Assembly: GCA_022572905.1 (NCBI GenBank)
Contig: JACZUZ010000013.1
Span: forward strand, 1 to 12,388
Direction: 5' to 3'
Length of the DNA stretch: 12,388 nucleotides
Source: Candidatus Zixiibacteriota bacterium
Lineage (GTDB): Bacteria; Zixibacteria; MSB-5A5; GN15; JACZUZ01
The position numbers and the translations under genes were made by a program. The first letter of the stretch is position 1, and each line of letters begins with the position of its first letter. A model generated the notes under the pieces. That model had not been told where the DNA came from, did no database searches, and saw only the letters and a program-made list of their open reading frames with translations. Shown here one piece after another: positions 6,187 through 12,388 of the stretch.

Positions 6187-7755
6187 GTGAAAATATATCA
6201 CTCAAGAGGAAACGCGCTTCTCCCGCGTATAGACAGGATTTTCCTGATAGCCCGTGGCATTGCTATCGGATTGTTGTTTGCGTCGCTTTACCTGGATTTC
6301 ATTCCGGAAAGACATTTTCTGGTCGGGTTGACAATCGGAGCGATCTTCACTCTTCACTATGTGATTTTCATATTTGCGGTTCGAAAGCGCAAACTAGACT
6401 TAAGACACGCCTATTTGGCCACTATGGTGCTGGATTTCACTCTGACGACTGTTCTGATTGGAATATCCGGAGGCTTTGGTTCGATTTACTTCATCCTCTA
6501 TTATCTGATCGCGGCTATGGCCAGTTATATGTTTACCCGCGAGTTCGCAGGAATCATAACGCTTCTGATCACCGTTGGCTATCTGGCAATGGTCTACGTT
6601 GAACTGGATAGCTTGCGAAACCTGCTTATTGCATGCTTCAGGTTGAGCCCCTGCTGGGTGGCATACACAGCCATTTCCTATGTAGCGGAATTCCTGCGCC
6701 GCTCTGAAGTTCGTATGTTAAAGCTTTTTGACACACTCAATCGACGCACTTCCGAGCTTGAGAAAATTCAGGCCCAACTTGAAACTATCTATGACAACTC
6801 TCGCATTTTGGCCGGTATATTGGACGTCGATGCAGTTATCAAAGCGGTTATGCAAATCGTAAATATCGTTTTGAAATATCCTGCCGCAGCTTTGTTACTT
6901 CAATCTGGTGAAGACAATTTCATTTTCCGGGGCCGCGCTATAGATGGTGACATTAATCTCAACATCAGAACAGCGCCCGAAGGTTCGACGATTCTAATGA
7001 ACAAAGTCGCCCGAGCCGGAGCGCCGGTTAGAATAATCGATATTCAGGGACGCGACGATCATGTGCCTCTGAGATCAGATACTCGCTCGGTCATGCTCGC
7101 CCCTATGATCAATCGCAATAAGACAATTGGCATTCTACTGGCGGAATCTTCCATTCCTGGCTCTTTCAGCGAGCGTGATGAAAAAATGTTCTGGGTAGTG
7201 GCGCGCTCTGCCGCTATGGCTATTGACAACGCGGCGCTACACAGACAGATGGAAGAGCTCACGACAATCGATAATCTCACGGGCGCCTTCAATTATCGCT
7301 ATTTCGTAGACAAGCTCGATGAAGAAAAGCGCCGCGCGGCTCGCTATGACGCTCCACTCTCACTTATCATGCTCGACATAGATCATTTCAAAAAACTTAA
7401 TGACTCTTTCGGCCATGAAGTAGGTAATATCGTACTTAAAGGAGTCACCCAGATTGTCAGAGGGTGTATACGAGACACGGATATATCCTGTCGCTACGGC
7501 GGAGAGGAATTCGCCGTAATTCTTCCCCAGACTCCGCTCGATGACGCTCAAAGAATAGCTAAGCGAATCAGGGTAATGATTGAGCGTACAACGTTTGAAG
7601 TGGGCGATAACATCGACAAACAGGGTGTGACAGTCTCAATAGGGGTCACCAGTTTCCCTGAAAACGGACATCCCCAGGCCGAACTGGTTCGCCTGGCTGA
7701 TCAGGCTATGTACCGCGCCAAGGGAGTTGGGCGAAACGCTGTGGTAGCAATCTAG
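6187..7755 (+). CDS. Membrane-bound GAF-GGDEF diguanylate cyclase
   Basis: A 522-residue protein that should make cyclic di-GMP from two GTP. About five or six hydrophobic segments occupy residues 15-170 (for example GIAIGLLFASLYLDF, FLVGLTIGAIFTLHYVIF, LDFTLTTVLIGISGGFG, AGIITLLITVGYLAMVYV), a membrane sensor I cannot name. A linker helix (about 172-205) precedes a GAF-like domain (about 205-350, ending in VVARSAAMAIDNAALHR). The GGDEF domain (about 355-520) is complete: DNLTGAFN (362-369), DIDHFKKLND (397-406), catalytic GGEEF (438-442) and a product-inhibition I-site RDTD (429-432) at the right spacing, then SIGVTSFP and ADQAMYRAKGVGRN. It should therefore be active and feedback-inhibited. 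GTG 6187 is the only sensible start before the first hydrophobic segment. The nagZ-like gene follows after 80 bp on the same strand; a shared transcript is possible but unproven. Confidence 0.93.
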   Translation: MKIYHSRGNALLPRIDRIFLIARGIAIGLLFASLYLDFIPERHFLVGLTIGAIFTLHYVIFIFAVRKRKLDLRHAYLATMVLDFTLTTVLIGISGGFGSIYFILYYLIAAMASYMFTREFAGIITLLITVGYLAMVYVELDSLRNLLIACFRLSPCWVAYTAISYVAEFLRRSEVRMLKLFDTLNRRTSELEKIQAQLETIYDNSRILAGILDVDAVIKAVMQIVNIVLKYPAAALLLQSGEDNFIFRGRAIDGDINLNIRTAPEGSTILMNKVARAGAPVRIIDIQGRDDHVPLRSDTRSVMLAPMINRNKTIGILLAESSIPGSFSERDEKMFWVVARSAAMAIDNAALHRQMEELTTIDNLTGAFNYRYFVDKLDEEKRRAARYDAPLSLIMLDIDHFKKLNDSFGHEVGNIVLKGVTQIVRGCIRDTDISCRYGGEEFAVILPQTPLDDAQRIAKRIRVMIERTTFEVGDNIDKQGVTVSIGVTSFPENGHPQAELVRLADQAMYRAKGVGRNAVVAI

Positions 7756-7835
7756 GGATAAATAGTTCCGCCAGTTTTTGATTTCAATACGATTTAACTT
7801 CGATAAGATGAGCTTCTTGTGTAAGATTATGTGGC

Positions 7836-8885
7836 ATGAACGACCTTACCCGACAAATTAGAACTCTATTTATCACAGCGTATTCCGGAAATAAACCTAA
7901 TGCTGAATTCTGTGAATTCGTTACTCAGATGTCTCCGAGCGGAATTATCCTCTTCGAGGAAAACTGCGACGACCACAAGAGGCTCAAAGAATCAATAGAA
8001 AAACTAAATTCTCTCACTGAGACAAACCTGCTCTTCGCCATTGACCAGGAGGGCGGCCGGGTTTGTCGCCTACGTGGTGAGCCCGCCGAATTCGAAAGCC
8101 CAACGAGTTTTGGTGAAAAAGCGCGAAATGACATCGAGTCAGCGCTTGAAAATTACACAGTCAAACTTTGCGCTTCGCTTGAATATATGCGAGACCTGGG
8201 TATTAATTTCCTGCTTGGACCTGTATGTGACATCAAACCGGACAACACCAATTCGTCATTGAACGGACGAACATTCGGAACAAATGTTGAAGTGATTTCT
8301 AAATTCGTCGCCACAACTGTCGCAAGCGCACGCAAGTATGATTTCTTTACTTGCTTGAAACACGCCCCGGGACTGGGCGCGGCTTTCGGAGATCCCCACA
8401 CCACACTGGCCACATCAACCTTGGATCAGGACAGCTACGCGAATACCGAACTAATTCCATTTCAAGCTGGAGTTTCCGCCGGAGCTGACGCAATTATGAC
8501 ATCTCATTTTGTACTGTCGAAAATTGATAACGAGCCAATTACATTCTCTCAAAAGATAATTTCCGGTCTAATCCGACCAGCCCTGTCTCAAACTTTGCCA
8601 TTCATTACAGATGATCTGGACATGAGAGCGCTTGATGGTCTCTGTACATTCGAAGAGCGCGTGGTTCGAGCTTTTAACGCCGGTCATGATCTTTTATTGA
8701 CCCGTTGTGTCCAGAGCACCAAACGTGGCGTTGAAGCTCTTGAGCGCTCCCTTGATTCCGGTGAGATAAGCCCGGAGCGGGTAAAGCAGGCCGTCAAGAG
8801 AGTCAAACGATTTCAGACTCCGCCCCGTAACTCTCAGCTTTTAGAAGTTGAAACCCATAGCGGAAAATCAGACATCAGTTCGTAA
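7836..8885 (+). CDS. nagZ: GH3 beta-N-acetylhexosaminidase, NagZ-like
   Basis: A 349-residue single-domain GH3 enzyme, the length of NagZ, without a signal peptide, so cytosolic. NagZ cleaves GlcNAc from GlcNAc-anhydroMurNAc muropeptides. Motifs seen: SGIILF (35-40), FAIDQEGGRVCRL (67-79), NGRTFG (143-148), KHAPGLG (175-181), DPH (186-188, the Asp-His acid/base dyad of bacterial NagZ), TSHF (222-225) and ITDDLDM (257-263) with nucleophile D259. The His of the usual KHFPGHG motif is Leu here (L180, codon 8373-8375), and DSH reads DPH. A possible promoter, TTGATT (7778-7783) N18 GATAAG (7802-7807), lies upstream; no RBS is seen at ATG 7836. The anmK-like gene follows after 41 bp. The family call is firm; exact substrate is less sure because of the changed loop. 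Confidence 0.9.
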   Translation: MNDLTRQIRTLFITAYSGNKPNAEFCEFVTQMSPSGIILFEENCDDHKRLKESIEKLNSLTETNLLFAIDQEGGRVCRLRGEPAEFESPTSFGEKARNDIESALENYTVKLCASLEYMRDLGINFLLGPVCDIKPDNTNSSLNGRTFGTNVEVISKFVATTVASARKYDFFTCLKHAPGLGAAFGDPHTTLATSTLDQDSYANTELIPFQAGVSAGADAIMTSHFVLSKIDNEPITFSQKIISGLIRPALSQTLPFITDDLDMRALDGLCTFEERVVRAFNAGHDLLLTRCVQSTKRGVEALERSLDSGEISPERVKQAVKRVKRFQTPPRNSQLLEVETHSGKSDISS

Positions 8886-8926
8886 TCTGGTGATGTTCGC
8901 TTATTTTCCAGCGCTGCAAAAAAGTT

Positions 8927-10222
8927 ATGAGCCTCAAAAAGTTAATTGAACAAAAGCGCATAAACACGCTCGGAATTAACAGCGGGACATCCGTGGATGG
9001 AGTAGATCTTGCCCTGTTGAGCGTCTGGTTTTCGCCGGACGGCTCTACCAGAGTAAAAGTATTGGGACATTCAACAGTTAGGTATCCGCAAGAGCTACGA
9101 GAGTTAATTATGAAATTGTCTCAAGCGCCGCATTCAACTGTAGAAGAAATAGCGCTGGCGGACGAGGCGCTGGGGGTTTTCTTTGGTCGTAAAGCGAAAG
9201 CTTTTATCGATAACCTACGGAAGAAAAACTATCATACTCATCTTATCTCATCCCATGGACAAACTATTCGTCATATTCCGGAATCTAAAAACATTGCCGG
9301 AATTTCGGTGCGGGCTACATTTCAAATAGGAGCTCCGGAGCGAATCGCCACTCTTACCGGAATTCCTGTTGTCTCTCATTTTCGCCAGGCCCATGTGGCG
9401 TTCGGGGGCGAAGGCTCTCCCATAACAACCGGAGCTATCGCCTCGCTTCTTTCGAGCAGGACCGAAAATAGAATCGTCGTAAATATCGGAGGAATAGCAA
9501 ATGTGTTCGATTTGCCAGCGAGCTATAAATTAAACGCCAAATCCGCGTTTGATTGCGGCCCCGGAAATGTACTGATTGACCTCGCAACTTCAAAGCTTTT
9601 CGGAAAACCATATGACCGAGGCGGAGAAATCGCATCCAGCGGAACGTTAAGCTCTCGCCTCCTGACTCTTATCTCCAGTAACGAATTCTTTGATTACACT
9701 GGAGCAAAATCTTCCGGGCGGAAAGAGTCTAAATCAAGCAGCCTGTCTACCGGTAGAGAGCGTTATAGCGCAGCCGCTCTGGAAAAAATCATCAAAAGTT
9801 CAAGAGATCTGAAAATATCCAACCGGGATATGATTTCTACTCTGAGCGAACTAACCGCGTTGAAAATAGCCGAAGCCATCTTCAAAATTCTAAAATATTG
9901 CGACACGAACTTGTGTGTTTATTTGACCGGCGGTGGACTCAAGAATCGGGATTTGATAAAACGTATTAGACGGCTACTTCACGGCATTGACGTGAAAAGT
10001 GTTGCCAAATTGGGTTATCATCCCGATTATTTGGAGGCGATATCCTATGCAGTCATGGGATATTGGACTCTCAAAGGAAAACCCACTTTGGCGCCAGAGA
10101 TTATTGCTAGACGCAGAGGCATAAACGTCAAGAAAACAAAACCACTTGCGCCTGTGCTTGGTAGATTGATTCAAGCGCCACAGAGGAAGGCCTGGGATTA
10201 TATTGCTGAACAAAATACATGA
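8927..10222 (+). CDS. anmK: AnmK-family anhydro-N-acetylmuramic acid kinase, divergent active site
   Basis: A 431-residue ASKHA-fold sugar kinase, longer than the roughly 370 residues of E. coli AnmK. AnmK opens the 1,6-anhydro ring of anhMurNAc and phosphorylates it to MurNAc-6-phosphate in the cytosol. Family motifs: LGINSGTSVDGVD (15-27, usually GLMSGTSxDG), SSHGQTIRH (108-116), QIGAPERIATLTGIPVV (133-149), FGGEGSP (159-165), NIGGIANVFDLP (186-197), FDCGPGNVLID (208-218), KSSGR (261-265), LTGGGLKNRDL (333-343) and HPDYLEAISYAVMGY (365-379). The conserved DFR after TGIPVV, whose Asp is the catalytic base in E. coli AnmK (D182), reads HFR here (H151, codon CAT 9377-9379). The next conserved Asp is also His (H156). 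The lysine-rich C-terminal tail after residue 390 is extra. Adjacency to a nagZ-like gene supports a recycling role; the changed base leaves activity in doubt. Confidence 0.88.
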   Translation: MSLKKLIEQKRINTLGINSGTSVDGVDLALLSVWFSPDGSTRVKVLGHSTVRYPQELRELIMKLSQAPHSTVEEIALADEALGVFFGRKAKAFIDNLRKKNYHTHLISSHGQTIRHIPESKNIAGISVRATFQIGAPERIATLTGIPVVSHFRQAHVAFGGEGSPITTGAIASLLSSRTENRIVVNIGGIANVFDLPASYKLNAKSAFDCGPGNVLIDLATSKLFGKPYDRGGEIASSGTLSSRLLTLISSNEFFDYTGAKSSGRKESKSSSLSTGRERYSAAALEKIIKSSRDLKISNRDMISTLSELTALKIAEAIFKILKYCDTNLCVYLTGGGLKNRDLIKRIRRLLHGIDVKSVAKLGYHPDYLEAISYAVMGYWTLKGKPTLAPEIIARRRGINVKKTKPLAPVLGRLIQAPQRKAWDYIAEQNT

Positions 10223-10241
10223 CATAAGATTACTATCCCAA

Positions 10242-11555
10242 ATGGTAAAAAATTTACGCGACGGAAATCTTGTAGTTAAAGCCATTTCGTCGGCGCCTTT
10301 CATAATTTTCTCAATATTTGGACTCGGATGCGTACCCGGATCTTACGGGAGCAATGAGGAGCGAACCGCGGTAGTCAAGTTACCATTTGTCCGCGTTTTG
10401 TTGTCGGACAACCTGTCAGAAGTTACGCTGGGAGGACGAGGATCAATTTCAATCGAGTCTGTTAGGGACGATGAGAGCTTTATTTATTACTCATCCGGGT
10501 CAATTAAACTCCAGATTTCCGGACCATATATTGCGCTTTACAATTCGAGCGGGGAAGAAATTGAAAGTGGACTAGAACAAGTGACAGTCAGTTCGAGATC
10601 CAGATGGAAGTATCTTAGATTGGGAGATAACAAGTACCGAGGTATGATAAGAGCGCTCCCTATCGGAGGAAGATTGACTCTGGTGAATATCCTCTATGTG
10701 GAGGATTATTTAAAAGGTGTGGTGCCGCCGGAAATTGGACCGGTAACGGAAGCCGACACCGAAGCGATAAAGGCCCAGGCTATCGCCGCAAGAACATACA
10801 CGCTCGCCCACTTTGGCCAGTATCAGAATAAGCCTTATGATGTTAAATCAGATGTGTCTGATCAGCTTTATCTCGGAATGAATGTTGAGCGCGATCTGAT
10901 AACCGGCGCGGTGAAAAAAACCGAAGGCATAGTCGCGCGATTTGACGGTGAGTTTATCAAAGCATACTATCATTCAACTTGCGGAGGATATACAGACAAC
11001 ATAGAGAACGTCTGGTCGAAAGATCCCGCCCCGTATCTGGTTAGCGTTAGCTGCAGTTCAATGTGTCAACCATCCAAATATTACAACTGGACCGAAACTT
11101 TTTCGAGTGATGACTTCTTGAGAAGACTGTCAACATATGAATCATCGCTGAAGGGCAAAACCGTTTCGTATTCGAGAATTGACAGCATAGGAATTGATAA
11201 TTCCTTCACCAAGCCGCATGGACCGGGCCTAAGAACTCAGGATTTGATTGTAATAGCCGACGGACAGAGACTCGTCTACCAACGCGATCGAATACGATGG
11301 GTGTTGGGCAGAGCGTCTAATCCGGAGAGAATTCTTCAATCAGACTACTTCAAAATAGGGGAAATTTCCTATGCGAAGGACGGATCGATTTCTTCTATCA
11401 CGCTTTTGGGCAAAGGGTACGGTCACGGTGTGGGGATGTGCCAAATGGGGGCGCTGGGGATGGCTCGCTTAAACACTGCCGAAAGTATCAAGTACACTTA
11501 CAATCAAATCATCAAGCGCTACTATCAAGGCGCTACGCTTGACAAACTGTATTAA
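10242..11555 (+). CDS. SpoIID/LytB-domain protein, likely lytic transglycosylase, possible lipoprotein
   Basis: A 437-residue envelope protein of the SpoIID/LytB family, whose sporulation member cuts denuded glycan and leaves anhydro-MurNAc ends. Residues about 13-29 are hydrophobic (a signal peptide) and end in FGLGC at C30, a poor lipobox, so a lipoprotein is possible. The SpoIID domain spans about 133-430: YVEDYLKGVVPPEIG (152-166) with the presumed catalytic E164, TEAIKAQAIAARTYTL, YYHSTCGGYTDN (242-253), DPAPYL and the closing GKGYGHGVGMCQMGALGMA (390-408). Cysteines at 247, 271, 275 and 400 could form a metal site or disulphides. ATG 10242 lies 20 bp after the anmK-like stop; an in-frame TTG at 10203 would overlap that gene by 20 bp and add 13 residues. 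The tight spacing indicates co-transcription with the two recycling enzymes. It is not evidence of sporulation: such proteins occur in many non-sporulating bacteria. Confidence 0.9.
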   Translation: MVKNLRDGNLVVKAISSAPFIIFSIFGLGCVPGSYGSNEERTAVVKLPFVRVLLSDNLSEVTLGGRGSISIESVRDDESFIYYSSGSIKLQISGPYIALYNSSGEEIESGLEQVTVSSRSRWKYLRLGDNKYRGMIRALPIGGRLTLVNILYVEDYLKGVVPPEIGPVTEADTEAIKAQAIAARTYTLAHFGQYQNKPYDVKSDVSDQLYLGMNVERDLITGAVKKTEGIVARFDGEFIKAYYHSTCGGYTDNIENVWSKDPAPYLVSVSCSSMCQPSKYYNWTETFSSDDFLRRLSTYESSLKGKTVSYSRIDSIGIDNSFTKPHGPGLRTQDLIVIADGQRLVYQRDRIRWVLGRASNPERILQSDYFKIGEISYAKDGSISSITLLGKGYGHGVGMCQMGALGMARLNTAESIKYTYNQIIKRYYQGATLDKLY

Positions 11556-11607
11556 GAATTTTTTGTTATGAATTAATTCGTACTGGAATAAAGATCAGTG
11601 TCGGGAT
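11556..11607. other. AT-rich gap between convergent genes with 10-bp palindrome
   Basis: This 52-bp gap contains a T-run (11559-11564) and the palindrome GAATTAATTC (11570-11579). The T-run precedes rather than follows the palindrome on the + strand, and the stem is AT-only, so a strong intrinsic terminator is not supported. Confidence 0.3.
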
Positions 11608-12388
11608 TTACTTTCGTTTCTCAACCAGAAGTATTTTACCATCCGGATAACTGATTCTGATTTCGATCCCGCTGGCTAACGCGGCGGAAGTTAATTTGAG
11701 CGCAGGAATTTCTTCCGACTCCAGGATATCAGTTACTTTTATTTTGGGAAATTTCAGGCCGAGTTTTTTTAAATCGACGCGGAAGAAAATATCGCGATCA
11801 TGTGTTTCTACTCTTTCGGTTAACTGACCTGTGCGAGGCGCCGCCAGGTATATAACTGCGAGCTTGTCAGTGTGATGAACGACAATATCCACCAGTGGAT
11901 CACTGCAATATGCGACTGGCTCAATTCCTTGCGAATGGAGGAAAGATTCAATAAAAGTCAGCTTGTGGTGGTCATACCCTGAGGAAATATCGAGGCCAAA
12001 GAAAGTAAATTGTCCTTTGTGCTTGTGCGATGTAATACCCACCAGATTCTTATCCGCTTGGGCAATCTTGCGCAGTTTTGGATCTGTTGTCTTGATCTGT
12101 GAGTATACATAAGAAATAAACTCGGTTTCCTTGCTCGTTATTCCAGAAATACTCTCAACCAGAGTAGTTTTGAAATGGAATTGATTCGCCAGAATGGAGC
12201 AAGGCGCCATGTATTCATCCATTTTCGGCAAAACTCCGAACATTAAAACAGAAACACCAGCCTCGGTCAGATCAATTATAGCCTGTTGTTCGGATTCACT
12301 CATAAATTCCGCCGAAGGAATAATCACAAGTTTATAATTCATCAATTGAGGCAACTCGTTACTTTCACAGATATCGTAATCCAGTTTC
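11608..12388 (-). CDS. C-terminal part of a large glycoside hydrolase (beta-galactosidase, GH35/GH42-like), cut by window edge
   Basis: The frame is open from the right edge to the stop at 11608, giving about 259 residues of the C-terminus; the catalytic part lies outside the window. The visible start LDYDICESNELPQL, then YKLVIIPSAEFMSESEQQAI, GVSVLMFGVLPKMDE and APCSIL, matches the Rossmann-like (beta-galactosidase trimerisation or glutamine-amidotransferase-like) domain after the TIM barrel in GH42-type and some GH35-type enzymes. A later stretch with FTFFGLDISSGYDHHKLTFIESFL also fits this class. The rest is beta-rich (IYLAAPRTGQ, EIRISYPDGKILLVEKR), a likely C-terminal beta domain. A TTG at 12354 is not a real start because the frame continues upstream with conserved-looking sequence. 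It is convergent with the SpoIID-like gene across 52 bp. Substrate cannot be told from this end. Confidence 0.72.
   Translation of the reverse strand, partial: KLDYDICESNELPQLMNYKLVIIPSAEFMSESEQQAIIDLTEAGVSVLMFGVLPKMDEYMAPCSILANQFHFKTTLVESISGITSKETEFISYVYSQIKTTDPKLRKIAQADKNLVGITSHKHKGQFTFFGLDISSGYDHHKLTFIESFLHSQGIEPVAYCSDPLVDIVVHHTDKLAVIYLAAPRTGQLTERVETHDRDIFFRVDLKKLGLKFPKIKVTDILESEEIPALKLTSAALASGIEIRISYPDGKILLVEKRK

Noticed and set aside
10203..10241. TTG 10203 as the start of the SpoIID-like protein
   Set aside because: It would overlap the kinase gene and lengthen the signal peptide n-region; ATG 10242 gives a normal signal. Not fully excluded.
12352..12354. TTG as start of a short 248-codon gene
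   Set aside because: The frame stays open to the window edge with sequence typical of the same domain, so the gene is truncated by the window.

Overview
The window looks like a chromosomal piece of a Gram-negative (two-membrane) bacterium. It carries an OmpA-type outer-membrane/peptidoglycan linker with thrombospondin type-3 repeats, a bactofilin-like membrane protein, an AnmK/NagZ cell-wall recycling pair and a SpoIID/LytB-type protein. Base composition is balanced, and most genes lack a clear Shine-Dalgarno sequence. Together these fit an uncultured FCB-group lineage (Zixibacteria-like), but no marker gene is present, so the taxonomy is inference. I see no rRNA, tRNA, CRISPR array, transposase or phage gene.

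Layout. (1) 109-1227 (+): an unusual two-domain protein, with a Rossmann/SLOG-like N-terminus and a C-terminus resembling AbiGi/DUF2971/DarT-type proteins; this is the best candidate for an undescribed system. (2) 1274-2491 (-): a GT4 glycosyltransferase convergent with gene 1. (3) 2492-2739: an intergenic region with a perfect 18-bp palindrome, TTGTGAAATATTTCACAA, matching both the Rex and the CRP consensus. (4) 2740-4221 (-): an OmpA-like porin/anchor with four TSP3 calcium-binding repeats. (5) 4381-5556 (-): a bactofilin-like beta-helix protein with a multi-pass membrane tail. (6) 5557-6186: about 630 bp of intergenic DNA between divergent genes, holding palindromes and a cluster of GANTC sites. 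(7) 6187-7755 (+): a membrane-bound GAF-GGDEF diguanylate cyclase. (8) 7836-11555 (+): a tight run of nagZ-like, anmK-like and spoIID-like genes. (9) 11608-12388 (-): the C-terminal part of a large glycoside hydrolase cut by the window edge.

The theme from 1274 onward is the cell envelope. The + strand cluster makes biochemical sense: SpoIID-type enzymes leave anhydro-MurNAc ends, NagZ removes GlcNAc from GlcNAc-anhMurNAc, and AnmK hydrolyses and phosphorylates anhMurNAc. Both enzymes of the pair depart from family motifs near the active site (AnmK DFR changed to HFR; NagZ GHG changed to GLG), so substrate or mechanism may have shifted. The diguanylate cyclase upstream and the OmpA and bactofilin-like genes suggest a region devoted to envelope structure and its control, but shared regulation is not shown by the sequence.
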